Assembly: GCF_013374095.1 (NCBI RefSeq)
Contig: NZ_AP022672.1
Span: 1,611,501 to 1,675,500, forward strand
Length of the DNA stretch: 64,000 nt
Origin: Sphingomonas sp. HMP6
GTDB taxonomy: Bacteria; Pseudomonadota; Alphaproteobacteria; Sphingomonadales; Sphingomonadaceae
Reading direction: 5' to 3'
Part shown: one piece after another, positions 37,557 through 48,394 of the stretch
Layout: every line of letters starts with the position of its first letter
How positions within the stretch are numbered: position 1 is the stretch's first letter
Position numbers and translations under genes: made by a program
The notes under the pieces: model-generated
What the model was told of the DNA's origin: nothing
Database searches by the model: none
Seen by the model: only the letters and a program-made list of their open reading frames with translations

Positions 37557-40508
37557 CTACCCCAACATCTCCCGCACCCGCGCCGCCAGCGTCTCCATCG
37601 CAAACGGCTTCGCGATCAGCGCCATCCCAGCCTCCAGCGGCCCATCCCCCACCACCGCATTCTCGGCAAAGCCGGTAATGAACAACACCGGCAGATCAGC
37701 GCGCACCGCGTCGGCGACTTGCCGGCCGTTCATGCCGCCGGGCAAGCCGACATCGGTGATCAGCAGATCGACCCGCCGCGCCGAGACAAGCAGTTCCAGC
37801 GCCTCGGCCCCCGTTTCCGCCGCGATCACGGCATAGCCCAGTTCGCCGAGTACTTCGCTTACCAGCATCCGCACGCCGGGCTCGTCATCGACCAGCAGCA
37901 CCGTCTCGCCCAATCCCTCGGGTTCCAGCGCCGCGCTCCCGCCCACTGCCGCACTGGCGACCACGCCATAATGGCGCGGCAGATACAGGCACATCGTCGT
38001 GCCCTCGCCCGGTGTCGAGCGGATCTGGATTTCACCGCCCGATTGCCGGACGAAGCCATAGATCATCGACAGGCCGAGCCCCGTCCCCTGCCCCATCGGT
38101 TTGGTGGTGAAGAAGGGATCGAACGCGCGGGCGATGACGTCGGGGCTCATGCCGGTGCCGGTGTCGGTCACGCACAGCGTCAGATACGCCCCCGGCGGCA
38201 CGTCGCGCTCGATCGCGGCGGCGTCGTCGAGCCATTGCTGACCGGTCTGGAGCGTCACCGTGCCGCCCTCGGGCATCGCGTCGCGCGCGTTGATGCACAA
38301 ATTGAGCAGCGCGTTTTCGAGCTGGTTGGCATCGGCCAGGACCGGCCAGGTGTCGGAATCGACATCCACCGCCAGCGCGATCCCCGGGCCAAGCGTCCCG
38401 CGCAGCAGATCCTCCATCCCAGCGATGAGCCGCGCCACATCGACCGGCCGCGGATCAAGCGGTTGCCGCCGCGAGAACGCGAGCAGCCGGTGCGTCAATG
38501 CCGCGGCGCGCCCGGCGCTGGTCTGCGCGGCGCCGATATAGCGCGGCAGATCGTCGATCCGCCCTTGCTTGAGGCGCAACTGCATCAGTTCGAGCGCGCC
38601 CGAAATACCGGTCAGCAGATTATTGAAATCATGCGCCAACCCGCCGGTCAGCTGCCCGACGGCTTCCATCTTCTGCGATTGGCGCAAGCGCTCCTCCAAC
38701 TCGCGCTGGCGGCTCACATTCACCCCGACGCCGATCACCTGTTCAAGCTGCCCGGCGGCATCGCGGATGACATGGCTGCGCGACAGGATGTAGCGGATCG
38801 CCCCGTCGGGCAGGAGGATGCGATATTCGTTTTCTTCATCCTCGCCCGTTTCGCGCGATTTCGCGATCACGGCATAGGTACGCGGCAAATCCTCCGGGTG
38901 AATCCGTTCGAGGATCTCCGCCATCGACCGGCCCGGCCCGGCTTCCTCCGCCGGGAATCCGTGCAACGCGCCGAAACCGGGGTCGCTGTAAAAGCGGTCG
39001 GTGGCGGCCTCATAGGTCCACACCCCCATCCCATCCATCGCCTCCAGCACCATCCGCGTGCGCTTCTCGGCGGCGACCAGCGCCGCCTGCTGCCGGCGCT
39101 CCTCGGTTACGTCGCGGGCGTTGGTGTAGAGCCGGTCGCCGAACAGGATCGTCTGCCACGCCAGCGTGCGATAGCTCCCGTCGCGCGTGCGCAAGCGCTT
39201 CTCGAGCCGCTGCGGCGTCCCTGGTTCCGCCACCGCCGCGCGTTCCGCCGCGCTGCCGCCATGGTCGTCCGGGTGACGCAGCCACGCCGTATCGCGGCCG
39301 ACGATCTCGTCCGCCGTCCAGCCGAGCAGGCGTTCCCACGCCGGGTTCACCGCGATCCAGCGCCCGTCGGGTTCGGCAATCCCGAGCAGATCGTTGCTGA
39401 CCTCCCATAACTTATCGCGTTCGGCGGTGCGCGCGGCGACTTCGTCCTGCAAGCTGAGGTTGATCACCTGCAACCGCGCCGTGGCGCGTACGCGGGCGAC
39501 GGCGTCCCAGCTCAGTTCCGCGACTTCCTCCACCAGCGCGATTTCGCTGCGCGTCCAGCCGCGCGGGGTCGCATTGCTGAGGTAGAATCCGCCCTGCCAT
39601 TCGCCGCCACGCACCAGCGGCACGCTGATCCCCGCGCGCGTTCCGGTCGCCTCCAGCGCGCCTTGGTCGGGCGCATCGGCATCCTCTGGCGCGGCAAACA
39701 CTAACGTGCCGCCGCTGCGGATGGTGTCACCGATCCGCGTCCCGAACGCCGCGGACGCCACCGTGCCGCTCAGCGGCGGCAGCAGGTCGCTGACCCAGCA
39801 CGCGCCGTACCGGATCACGTCGCCGGGCAGCATCTCGAAGAACCCCGCGCGATCGACACCGAGATATTCCCCCACCGCATCGGCGGTCAGTTGCATCACA
39901 TCGTCGGGATCGGCCTGGATGCGCTGCCGCTCGGTCAGCGCCAGAATAAACTCGCGCTCGTCCTTCGCGGTGCGCAGCGCCCGTTCGTTAAGGACTTGCG
40001 CGGTAACTTCGAGACCCTGGTTGAGGATGCCATACGGCGCGCCATTCTCATCGAGGATCGGCGAGCTGTTGTAGGTCCAGAACGTCTCGGTCGGGACGCC
40101 TGCGCGAAGCATCATCAGCCGCTGCGCGACATATGCGACGCCGCGCCGCGCGGCCAGCACGGCGGCGAATTGCGGCCCGAGCACCGGCCAGATATCGCGC
40201 CGGACCTCCGCCGCCGGGCGCCCCAGCGCCCACGGGTGCTTCTCGGCGAGCACCGTCCAGGCATCGTTGTAGATCATACGAAATTCCCGCCCCCAATAGA
40301 TGGCGGTCGGAAAGCTGGAATGCAGGCAGTGGCTGACGCTCAGCTTCAACGCGGCCGGCCAACGATCGGGCGGCCCGAACGGGTGCGCGTGCCAGTCAAA
40401 CGCGCGCAGCAGCGTGCCGACTTCACCCCCGCCGTCAAGAAACCCCAAGCCCGCCACAGTCGGCCTAGGGTCGGGGTCGGGGTCGGGGTCAGGGGCGGTG
40501 TCGGGCAT
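37557..40508 (-). CDS. Hybrid sensor histidine kinase, PAS-GAF-PAS-PAS-HK-REC
   Basis: A 983-aa soluble hybrid kinase without membrane helices. The order is an N-terminal PAS-like sensor (about 25-175), GAF (about 190-340), two PAS domains (about 365-610), HisKA with LAHDFNNLLTGISGAL, HATPase (NQLENALLNLCINARDAM, TDTGTGMSPD, GTGLGLSMIYGFV), and a C-terminal receiver with VLLVDDEPGVRML and the phospho-Asp in LLITDVGLPGG. The ATG at 40508 has GAGG upstream; GTG 40529 adds seven residues. The N-terminus carries a DPDPDPDP repeat encoded by a GGGTCG tandem. Related kinases act in general stress or phosphorelay signalling; no output partner is adjacent. Confidence 0.93.
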   Translation of the reverse strand: MPDTAPDPDPDPDPRPTVAGLGFLDGGGEVGTLLRAFDWHAHPFGPPDRWPAALKLSVSHCLHSSFPTAIYWGREFRMIYNDAWTVLAEKHPWALGRPAAEVRRDIWPVLGPQFAAVLAARRGVAYVAQRLMMLRAGVPTETFWTYNSSPILDENGAPYGILNQGLEVTAQVLNERALRTAKDEREFILALTERQRIQADPDDVMQLTADAVGEYLGVDRAGFFEMLPGDVIRYGACWVSDLLPPLSGTVASAAFGTRIGDTIRSGGTLVFAAPEDADAPDQGALEATGTRAGISVPLVRGGEWQGGFYLSNATPRGWTRSEIALVEEVAELSWDAVARVRATARLQVINLSLQDEVAARTAERDKLWEVSNDLLGIAEPDGRWIAVNPAWERLLGWTADEIVGRDTAWLRHPDDHGGSAAERAAVAEPGTPQRLEKRLRTRDGSYRTLAWQTILFGDRLYTNARDVTEERRQQAALVAAEKRTRMVLEAMDGMGVWTYEAATDRFYSDPGFGALHGFPAEEAGPGRSMAEILERIHPEDLPRTYAVIAKSRETGEDEENEYRILLPDGAIRYILSRSHVIRDAAGQLEQVIGVGVNVSRQRELEERLRQSQKMEAVGQLTGGLAHDFNNLLTGISGALELMQLRLKQGRIDDLPRYIGAAQTSAGRAAALTHRLLAFSRRQPLDPRPVDVARLIAGMEDLLRGTLGPGIALAVDVDSDTWPVLADANQLENALLNLCINARDAMPEGGTVTLQTGQQWLDDAAAIERDVPPGAYLTLCVTDTGTGMSPDVIARAFDPFFTTKPMGQGTGLGLSMIYGFVRQSGGEIQIRSTPGEGTTMCLYLPRHYGVVASAAVGGSAALEPEGLGETVLLVDDEPGVRMLVSEVLGELGYAVIAAETGAEALELLVSARRVDLLITDVGLPGGMNGRQVADAVRADLPVLFITGFAENAVVGDGPLEAGMALIAKPFAMETLAARVREMLG

Positions 40509-40625
40509 CACAACAGCCTCATCATGCACTCACTCAACACGCCGAATCAACGACTTGGGACGGAAGTGAGCATGCGAACCGGCCTGTTTCGTTTCAACCG
40601 GCCAAGCCAGCCGATGTTCCGCTCG

Positions 40626-41851
<1,226 letters not shown>

Positions 41852-41858
<7 letters not shown>

Positions 41859-42025
41859 TTGCCGCCCGCCTCCTCGATCGCCTTCAACAACGCGCGTTTG
41901 CTCTCGGTGCGGCGGTTGCCGGCATTGCGGGGGAGTTCGGTGATGCCGGTTTCAATTCGACGGCGCTCGATATCCGCGACGAATTCGTCAAGCGGGATCG
42001 GTTTCTTTGATATCGTCGATGCCAT
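41852..42025 (-). CDS. 57-aa hypothetical protein between nucleotidyltransferase and threonine synthase
   Basis: A small ORF, MASTISKKPIPLDEFVAD at the start and SKRALLKAIEEAGGKW at the end, mainly charged and predicted helical. Its start lies inside the end of the nucleotidyltransferase-like gene (38-bp overlap) and its stop overlaps the threonine synthase GTG by 7 bp, so it fills the gap exactly. The GAGGAGGCGGGCGG that serves threonine synthase is within its 3' end. No family is recognised. Pairing with a nucleotidyltransferase suggests a small partner or antitoxin/toxin, by inference only. Confidence 0.65.
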
Positions 42026-42548
42026 AATCGCCAGCCGTCTCTTCCCGAACCCTTCGATCCAAATAGGCGCGATCTACCTCGCTGTGAAGAACAAGCAGCC
42101 GCCATGCCTGATCAAGCATTTCCGGCGCGGTCCCAGAGGCGAACTGCCCCATCCGATCGGCAATGATGTCTTCGACCGCGATTATGGTGGCGACCCCATC
42201 TTCCCCAAGGTCGATCATCTTCACCCGATCTCGATCGGCCAGCCCACCCAAAAGCGCGCTAGAGACTACCTCAAAGCCTAGCGCCAAATCCGGATGCATC
42301 CATCCGCGTGTCGCAACGCCGGGTCCGGATGGCTTGATGAACCCCAAATCCCGGAGCGCAGACTCGAATGCGGATTGCCGCGCGGTGGATACATCAAAGT
42401 CACCCGTCGATATTGCACTACGGGTGAACAGCTCGACCGCTGCTCCACCTACGAGGATCGGGGCTTGAAACCCCAGCGTCGTCATCGCGGTGCTAGCGCG
42501 AGCGAAATAGCGAAGAGCAGCTTCGAATTCAGGTCTCAACCGAACCAT
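41988..42548 (-). CDS. Nucleotidyltransferase-fold protein (DUF6036/AbiEii-like)
   Basis: A 186-aa protein. ILVGGAAVELFTRSAISTGDFDV (residues 31-53, positions of interest GG34-35, D50 and D52) is the G-G plus D-x-D pattern of minimal nucleotidyltransferases, as in MNT, AbiEii and related toxin or antitoxin families. ATG 42548 has AAGGG 8 nt upstream. It begins 21 bp after grpE and overlaps a 57-aa ORF. Base composition is lower in GC than in the flanking housekeeping genes, suggesting insertion into an older hrcA-grpE neighbourhood. No precise function is claimed. Confidence 0.7.
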   Translation of the reverse strand: MVRLRPEFEAALRYFARASTAMTTLGFQAPILVGGAAVELFTRSAISTGDFDVSTARQSAFESALRDLGFIKPSGPGVATRGWMHPDLALGFEVVSSALLGGLADRDRVKMIDLGEDGVATIIAVEDIIADRMGQFASGTAPEMLDQAWRLLVLHSEVDRAYLDRRVREETAGDYGIDDIKETDPA

Positions 42549-42569
42549 GAAGCCACCCTTCGATAAGCG

Positions 42570-43118
42570 TCACCCAGCCTTCGCCACACCTACCAACGCC
42601 GGGCGCAGCAGCCGGTCCTTGATCATATAGCCCGACTGCATTTCCTGCACGACGGTGCCGACCGGCTGATCGCTCGGAATCTCGAACATCGCCTGGTGGA
42701 AATTCGGGTCCAGCTTCTCGCCAATCGTGGTCATCTTCTTGATGCCGTGGCGCTGGAACACCGCTTCCATTTCGCGGCCCGTCGCATCGAGCCCGGCGAC
42801 GAGGCCCTTCATCTTCTCATCGGCACGCAGTTCGGCCGGGATCGCTTCCAATCCGCGGGCGAGATTGTCGGCGACCGACAACAGATCGCGCGCAAAGGCG
42901 GTGGCGGCGTAAGCGCGCGCATCCGCGGCTTCCTTCTCGGCGCGACGGCGCATGTTCTGCGCTTCGGCATGCGCATACAGCAGCGCCGATTTCGCTTCCG
43001 CCAGTTCCTCGGCCAGCTTGGCGGTCGCGTCATGCTGCGCAACCTCGGGGGCCTCGGCTGCGGTTTCTTCACGCACATCCACACCGCTGGTGATGTCGAT
43101 CTTTTCGTCTTCGATCAT
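42570..43118 (-). CDS. grpE: Nucleotide exchange factor GrpE
   Basis: A 182-aa DnaK co-chaperone that releases ADP. An acidic N-terminus leads to a long coiled-coil (ELAEAKSALLYAHAEAQNMRRRAEKEAADARAYA) and a beta-rich C-terminal head (GEKLDPNFHQAMFEIPSDQPVGTVVQEMQSGYMIKDRLLRPALVGVA), the GrpE signature. It follows hrcA by 17 bp on the same strand. No CIRCE element was found upstream; control by the heat-shock sigma factor is likely in this group. Confidence 0.96.
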   Translation of the reverse strand: MIEDEKIDITSGVDVREETAAEAPEVAQHDATAKLAEELAEAKSALLYAHAEAQNMRRRAEKEAADARAYAATAFARDLLSVADNLARGLEAIPAELRADEKMKGLVAGLDATGREMEAVFQRHGIKKMTTIGEKLDPNFHQAMFEIPSDQPVGTVVQEMQSGYMIKDRLLRPALVGVAKAG

Positions 43119-43135
43119 GTCGTCAAACTATCCTG

Positions 43136-44179
43136 TTAACTCATCAGCCGCGCGAGCGTCGCGGCGGTATAATCCACCATGGGCACGACGCGCGCATAGT
43201 TCAACCGAGTCGGGCCAATCACGCCCACCACGCCGACCACGCGACCGTCCAGCCCACGGAACGGTTTGGCGATCACCGACGATCCCGACAGCGAGAATAA
43301 TTTGTTTTCAGCGCCAATGAAGATGCGCGTCGCATCGCCGGCGCTGGCATTGTCGAGCAGCCGCGCGATCTCCTGCTTGCCCTCGAGATCGTCGAGCAAT
43401 TCGCGCACGCGCTCCAAATCGGCGGCGGCGGCGTCGTCGATCAGCCGCGCTTGCCCGCGCACGATCAGCACCGGGCGACGGTCGGTATCCTCGCTCCAAA
43501 TCGCGAGCCCGCGCTCGATCAGCGTACGCGCCGCGCCGTCGAGTTCTGCGCGTTCGGCGACCAGTTCGCGCTCGATCCGGGTGCGCGCCTCGATGAGCGT
43601 CAGCCCGCCGAAGATCGCGCTCATATAATTGCCTGCCTCGACCAAAGCCGAGGGCGGCAGGCCCGGCGGCAAATCGATCACGCGATTCTCGACCGATCCA
43701 TCCTCCCCGACCAGCACCGCCAACGCCTGATTGGTTGACAGCGACACGAAGCTCATCTGGCGCAAGACGAGATCGCGTTTTGCAACCATCACCATCCCCG
43801 CGCACGCGGACAGGCCCGACAGCGCCGCCGTGGTCGCGGCGATCGCGTGTTCGACCGGCCCGGCCTGGACGATTTGCGCGGAAATCGCGGCGCGCTCCTC
43901 GGCCGAGGGTTCGAGCGCTTGCATCATCCCATCAACGAACAGCCGCAGGCCAATGTCGGTTGGCATCCGCCCGGCGCTGGTGTGCGGCGCGGCGAGCAAA
44001 CCCAGCTCCTCGAGATCCTGCATCACGTTGCGGATCGAGGCGGGCGACAAGTTCAGACCCGAGAGATGCGCGATCGTACGCGATCCGATCGGCGATCCGG
44101 TATCGAGATAACTTTGCACCACCACGCGAAACACGTCGCGCGCGCGGTCGTTGAGTTCGGTGATCGGTGGGAGTGCCAT
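43136..44179 (-). CDS. hrcA: Heat-inducible transcription repressor HrcA
   Basis: A 347-aa repressor. The N-terminal winged HTH (ARDVFRVVVQSYLDTGSPIGSRTIAHLSGLNLSPASIRNVMQDLEELG) is characteristic, with GLLAAPHTSAGRMPTDIGLRLFVDGMM following, then the GAF-like core. HrcA normally binds CIRCE operators of groE/dnaK genes. The ATG at 44179 gives MALPPITELNDRARDV; an upstream TTG is rejected. It is the first gene of the hrcA-grpE run. Confidence 0.96.
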   Translation of the reverse strand: MALPPITELNDRARDVFRVVVQSYLDTGSPIGSRTIAHLSGLNLSPASIRNVMQDLEELGLLAAPHTSAGRMPTDIGLRLFVDGMMQALEPSAEERAAISAQIVQAGPVEHAIAATTAALSGLSACAGMVMVAKRDLVLRQMSFVSLSTNQALAVLVGEDGSVENRVIDLPPGLPPSALVEAGNYMSAIFGGLTLIEARTRIERELVAERAELDGAARTLIERGLAIWSEDTDRRPVLIVRGQARLIDDAAAADLERVRELLDDLEGKQEIARLLDNASAGDATRIFIGAENKLFSLSGSSVIAKPFRGLDGRVVGVVGVIGPTRLNYARVVPMVDYTAATLARLMS

Positions 44180-44224
44180 CGGGGGATATATGGGGCGTGT
44201 CGCCGGATGACTCAATCGTCCAGG

Positions 44225-44986
44225 TCAGCGAACCTCCACCGCGGCCCCCTCGGCGCGCGCCACCGTCCATTCCTGTTCGAACAGTGCGCTGTCGGTGACC
44301 TTGCGCCCCTTCTCGTCTCGCGCCGGACGGAAACGGACATGCCGCAGCGCGAGCGCACAGGTTGCCGCATCGAGCGCGGCGTTGCCGCTGCTTCGCGTCA
44401 CCCGGCACTCGCTGAGCCGCCCGTTAATGCCGATCGTCGCGCGATAGGTGACGACCCCCGCCGCCTGCGCATCCCACAGCGCGCGCGGCAAATCCTTGTA
44501 GCGCAGCTTGTTGCTGACGAGTTCGGCGTCGGTTCCCCCGCCGCCGCCGCCGCCATCGCCGTCGCCGCCATCGCCGCTACCCAGGCCATTGCCCTGCCCG
44601 CCGCTTCCCGTTCCCGGACCGATGACCGGCGCGGCTCCGGCGGAACGATCGCTCCCCAGCCCGGCGACCGGTGACACCACCACAGGCGGTGGCTGCTGGA
44701 GGAGGATCGGCACCGGCGGCGCGACCACTTCCGTCGCTTTCGATCGAATGTTTGGCGGCGACGCCGCACCCTCCTTGCGCTTCTCCGCCTGTTTCGGCGC
44801 ACGCACCGGATCGGGCTTGGGCGGGGGGCTGTCGGGCAGGAGCGCGACGACGGTTAGTTGCTCGACGATCCGCTGCGAAACGCCAACGCCCAGCCCCGCG
44901 ATCAGGCCATAGCCGATCAGCGCGACCAACCCCGCCGCCGCGCCCGCGCTCTTGATCCGATCTTGCGTGGACCCGTAAACCGTCAT
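44225..44986 (-). CDS. Energy transducer TonB-like protein
   Basis: A 253-aa inner-membrane-anchored protein. One helix (GLVALIGYGLIAGLGVGV) is followed by a proline-rich periplasmic linker (PPPKPDPVRAPKQAEKRK, PPVPILLQQPPPVVV), a Gly/Asp-rich low-complexity stretch, and a C-terminal domain (VTYRATIGINGRLSECRVTRSSG) of the TonB type. It would transmit proton-motive energy to outer-membrane receptors with ExbB/ExbD, which are not encoded here. ATG 44986 is used; the longer frame is antisense to rph and rejected. Confidence 0.82.
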   Translation of the reverse strand: MTVYGSTQDRIKSAGAAAGLVALIGYGLIAGLGVGVSQRIVEQLTVVALLPDSPPPKPDPVRAPKQAEKRKEGAASPPNIRSKATEVVAPPVPILLQQPPPVVVSPVAGLGSDRSAGAAPVIGPGTGSGGQGNGLGSGDGGDGDGGGGGGGTDAELVSNKLRYKDLPRALWDAQAAGVVTYRATIGINGRLSECRVTRSSGNAALDAATCALALRHVRFRPARDEKGRKVTDSALFEQEWTVARAEGAAVEVR

Positions 44987-45113
44987 GCCGTTCGCCTGCG
45001 CCTTCCGCGATGAATGTGGTCTGTCCCGGTCCCCTGCCAAGGCCCGAACTTCCAAGGGTGACACTCGCCCAACGCACAGGTAGGGCAGCGCGACCATTTC
45101 CAGGAGACTCCCC

Positions 45114-45830
45114 ATGCGCCCATCAGGCCGCACCCCCGACCAGATGCGCACGATCAGCATCGAGCCGCGCTTCACCAAACATGCCGAAGGATCGGTGCTG
45201 ATCGGCTTCGGCGAGACCAAAGTGCTCGTCACCGCCTCGATCGAGGAAAAGGTGCCGCCGTTCCTGCGTGGTAAGGGCGAGGGCTGGGTCACGGCCGAAT
45301 ACGGCATGTTGCCGCGCGCCACGCATACGCGCGGGTCGCGTGAAGCGGCGAAGGGTAAACAATCAGGTCGAACGCAGGAAATTCAGCGGCTTATCGGCCG
45401 ATCCTTGCGCGCGGTGACCGATCTCAAGCTGCTCGGCGAGCGCCAGATCGTCCTCGATTGCGACGTGATCCAGGCCGATGGCGGCACCCGCACCGCCTCG
45501 ATCTCGGGCGCATGGGTCGCGCTGCGCCTCGCGATCGACGGATTGATGGCGAGCGGCAAGCTCACCGCCGACCCGCTGACGCAGAAGGTCGCGGCGATCT
45601 CGTGCGGCATCTTCAAGGGCACGCCGGTGCTCGATCTCGACTATGACGAGGATTCGAACGCCGACGCCGACGCCAATTTCGTGCTGCTCGAAAACGGCAA
45701 TATCGCCGAAGTCCAGGCGACGGCCGAGGGCGCAACCTATGACGAGGAGGCGCTGCTCCGGCTGCTCCGCCTTGCGCGCATCGGCTGCACCGACATCTTC
45801 GCCGCGCAAGCCACGGCCGTCGGGAAATGA
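45114..45830 (+). CDS. rph: Ribonuclease PH
   Basis: A 238-aa phosphorolytic 3'-5' exoribonuclease that trims tRNA 3' ends. [20 protein letters not shown], the [19 protein letters not shown] block and [14 protein letters not shown] are family landmarks. AGGAG lies 8 nt before the ATG. The stop overlaps the rdgB start (ATGA), a frequent pairing in proteobacteria. Confidence 0.97.
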   Translation: MRPSGRTPDQMRTISIEPRFTKHAEGSVLIGFGETKVLVTASIEEKVPPFLRGKGEGWVTAEYGMLPRATHTRGSREAAKGKQSGRTQEIQRLIGRSLRAVTDLKLLGERQIVLDCDVIQADGGTRTASISGAWVALRLAIDGLMASGKLTADPLTQKVAAISCGIFKGTPVLDLDYDEDSNADADANFVLLENGNIAEVQATAEGATYDEEALLRLLRLARIGCTDIFAAQATAVGK

Positions 45831-46459
45831 GCGAGGTCGCACCGCAAGCGATCCGCAAGCTCGCCCCCGGCAAGCTGGTGATCGCCACGCACAATGCCGG
45901 CAAGGTCAAGGAAATCCGCGCCTTGCTCGCGCCGTTCGGTATCGACGCGATTTCAGCGGGCGAGCTCGATTTGCCCGAGCCCGAGGAAACCGGCACGACC
46001 TTCGTCGCCAATGCCGAACTGAAGGCGCTCTACGCCGCCGATCTGTCGGGCCTCCCCGCGCTCGCCGACGATAGCGGGCTGTGCGTCGAGGCGCTGAACG
46101 GCGATCCCGGCGTCTACACTGCGAACTGGGCCGAAACAGCGGACGGCACGCGCGACTGGGCACTGGCAATGGGCAAGGTCGAGGACAAGCTCACCACGCT
46201 CGGCCCCGATACCAGCCGCTCGGCGCATTTCGTCAGCACGCTCGCGCTCGCCTGGCCCGACGGCCATGTGCAATGGTTCGAGGGGCGGATCGACGGCACG
46301 CTGATCTGGCCGCCGCGCGGGGACATGGGCTTCGGCTACGACCCGATGTTCGTGCCCGAGGGCGACACGCGCACCTATGCCGAAATGCCGTTCGAGGAAA
46401 AACAGGCCAACAACCACCGCGCCAAGGCGTTTGCGCAGCTGATCGCGGCGGTGCTCTGA
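45827..46459 (+). CDS. rdgB: dITP/XTP pyrophosphatase (RdgB/HAM1)
   Basis: A 210-aa house-cleaning enzyme that hydrolyses non-canonical purine triphosphates. The [13 protein letters not shown] motif near the start, [20 protein letters not shown] with the metal-binding acidic pair, and [15 protein letters not shown] are intact. Co-translated with rph through a 4-nt overlap. Confidence 0.97.
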   Translation: MSEVAPQAIRKLAPGKLVIATHNAGKVKEIRALLAPFGIDAISAGELDLPEPEETGTTFVANAELKALYAADLSGLPALADDSGLCVEALNGDPGVYTANWAETADGTRDWALAMGKVEDKLTTLGPDTSRSAHFVSTLALAWPDGHVQWFEGRIDGTLIWPPRGDMGFGYDPMFVPEGDTRTYAEMPFEEKQANNHRAKAFAQLIAAVL

Positions 46460-46476
46460 ACGATCTTGCGATATCT

Positions 46477-46500
46477 CCACCCCGGCGAAGGCCGGGGTGG
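46477..46500. terminator. Perfect 10-bp hairpin between convergent rdgB and CAP genes
   Basis: CCACCCCGGC-GAAG-GCCGGGGTGG, symmetrical and GC-only. It lies midway between two convergent stops, so it can serve as a bidirectional terminator. The same arm sequence opens the repeat at 48269. Confidence 0.65.
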
Positions 46501-46513
46501 CGTCGATGCGACC

Positions 46514-47071
46514 TCAGTCCTCCACCCGCCGCCCCACCACATTCCCCGGCGGCGTGTAGCGGCACACCAGATAATCGTCGCGTCGGCTGCTCGCCAGCGC
46601 GCAGCCGACCTGCGTCGTGCGCCGCCAGATGATCTGCGTATAGTGCCCGACATCCTGCCAGCGTCCGGTGGTGCTGATGTCCGGCACCGCCCCTGCGCGA
46701 TAGAAACGGCGCTCCTCAACCCACAGCCGCGCCATCTCATCGTAACGATATGCCCCGCGCGATCCCATGAAGAGGTTCTCCCCCTCCGGCACCGCACCGC
46801 GTGGTTCGGTCGAGTGTTTGAACTGCTCGCTCGTGGCCAGGACAGCGGCGTAGCGTGCCGCGTCGCGCGCAAGATCATCGCTCCACACCAGCGGCGGCGC
46901 GCCGACTGCAGCACGCGCGGCGTTGTGCTCGGTCAGCATCGCGCGCCGCAGCAGCGCTCCGCCGCGCGCCGCCGACGCAGCGTCGGGCCGCGGCTCGACG
47001 ACCCGCGACGGACGATCGTCCGTCCCGGCCGAACAGCCGACCAACAGCAACGCCAGCACCAAAAACCGCAT
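46514..47071 (-). CDS. CAP/SCP domain lipoprotein
   Basis: A 185-aa exported protein. ATG 47071 has GAGGAG upstream. The signal MRFLVLALLLVGCSAG contains a lipobox (LVGC), so it is probably lipid-anchored. The CAP domain shows MLTEHNAARAAVGAPPLVW, GENLFMG, WVEERRF, and GHYTQIIWRRTTQVGCA, the classical CAP signatures including the His/Glu cluster. Bacterial members are of unknown function, with links to cell envelope or defence. Convergent with rdgB. Confidence 0.9.
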   Translation of the reverse strand: MRFLVLALLLVGCSAGTDDRPSRVVEPRPDAASAARGGALLRRAMLTEHNAARAAVGAPPLVWSDDLARDAARYAAVLATSEQFKHSTEPRGAVPEGENLFMGSRGAYRYDEMARLWVEERRFYRAGAVPDISTTGRWQDVGHYTQIIWRRTTQVGCALASSRRDDYLVCRYTPPGNVVGRRVED

Positions 47072-47109
47072 CTTTCGCAATCTCCTCAGGGCGGCCATAG
47101 CACGGCGCG

Positions 47110-48264
47110 ATGAACCCCGCCCAAACCGATCCGCTCGCGCTCTACGTCCACTGGCCGTTCTGCGTGTCGAAATGCCCCTATTGCGACTTCAACAGCCATG
47201 TCCGCGAGAGTGTCGACCAGGCGGCGTGGCGCGAAGCCTTGCTCGCGGATCTCGCCTATGAAGCGGCGGCATTGCCGGGGCGGCGCTTGGGCTCGATCTT
47301 CTTCGGCGGCGGCACGCCCTCGCTCATGCCGCCCGCGACGGTGGCGGCGGTGATCGACGCCGCGACCGGGCATTGGGCCGCCGAGGACGACATCGAAATC
47401 ACGCTTGAGGCCAACCCCTCCTCGGTCGAGGCCGCGCGCTTCGCCGACATCGCCCGCGCCGGGGTCAACCGCGTGTCGCTCGGGTTGCAGGCGCTCGATG
47501 ATGCGGCGCTCGGCTTCCTTGGCCGCGCGCATGACGTGGCCGAGGGGCTGGCCGCACTCGACACCGCGCAAGCCGCCTTCGCGCGCGTCAGCTTCGACCT
47601 GATCTACGCCCGCCCCGGTCAATCGCTCGGCGACTGGCACGGCGAGCTGACCCGCGCGCTGTCGTTCGGCACCGAACATCTCTCGCTCTACCAGCTCACC
47701 GTCGAGCAAGGCACGCGCTTCGCCACCGACGAACGCGAAGGGCGGCTGACCCTGCCCGACCCCGACTACGCCGCCGATTTGTTCGAACTGACGCGCGAGA
47801 CCACCGCACGCGCCGGGCTGCCGGCCTATGAAATCTCCAACCACGCGCGGCTGGGCGCGGAGAGCCGCCACAATCTCGTCTATTGGCGCTACCGCGACTA
47901 TGCCGGGGTCGGCCCCGGCGCACACGGGCGACGCGGCGGTCTGGCCACCGCGCGGCACAAGAAGCCCGAGAATTGGATCAATGCCGTCGCCCGCAACGGC
48001 CACGGCGCGCAGATCGAAGAGCCGCTGGTCCCGAGCGAGCGCGCGACCGAGGCGTTGCTGATGGGGCTGCGATTGCGCGAGGGGGTGGATCTCGCGCGAA
48101 TCGCTGGGTTGGGCGAGACGTCGGTGGATGCGCTGATCGACTGGGCCGCGGCCGCACGGCTGGAGGCGCAGGGCTTGCTCGCGCGCGATGGGGAGCATCT
48201 TACGGTCACCGACGCGGGGATGCTCCTTCTCGACGCAATTCTGCCTTTGATCGTCAAAGCATAG
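47110..48264 (+). CDS. hemW: Radical SAM heme chaperone HemW
   Basis: A 384-aa HemN-like radical SAM protein. The cluster motif FCVSKCPYCDFNSHV (Cx3Cx2C) is near residues 18-25, followed by IFFGGGTPSLMPP and the VSLGLQALDD block. It lacks the N-terminal extension of true HemN and fits HemW, which binds heme and supplies it to target proteins. Divergent from the CAP lipoprotein with only 38 bp between starts. Confidence 0.94.
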   Translation: MNPAQTDPLALYVHWPFCVSKCPYCDFNSHVRESVDQAAWREALLADLAYEAAALPGRRLGSIFFGGGTPSLMPPATVAAVIDAATGHWAAEDDIEITLEANPSSVEAARFADIARAGVNRVSLGLQALDDAALGFLGRAHDVAEGLAALDTAQAAFARVSFDLIYARPGQSLGDWHGELTRALSFGTEHLSLYQLTVEQGTRFATDEREGRLTLPDPDYAADLFELTRETTARAGLPAYEISNHARLGAESRHNLVYWRYRDYAGVGPGAHGRRGGLATARHKKPENWINAVARNGHGAQIEEPLVPSERATEALLMGLRLREGVDLARIAGLGETSVDALIDWAAAARLEAQGLLARDGEHLTVTDAGMLLLDAILPLIVKA

Positions 48265-48268
48265 CTCC

Positions 48269-48368
48269 ACCCCGGCGAAGGCCGGGGCCCAGTTGCGCAG
48301 TGGCGGTTGGAGAGCAACACGCTCGCTTCCTCGCCCTCGCAACTAAGCCCCGGCCTTCGTCGGGGTGG
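48269..48368. repeat. Palindromic element between hemW and LpoA-like gene
   Basis: CCACCCCGGCGAAGGCCGGGG near 48269 faces CCCCGGCCTTCGTCGGGGTGG near 48348-48368 as an inverted copy. It separates convergent genes. Confidence 0.8.
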
Positions 48369-48394
48369 CAAAAAGGGGAATTAAAGGCGGGGCC

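Noticed and set aside
44180..44224. CIRCE operator upstream of hrcA
   Set aside because: No TTAGCACTC-N9-GAGTGCTAA-like inverted repeat was found by eye between hrcA and the TonB-like gene.
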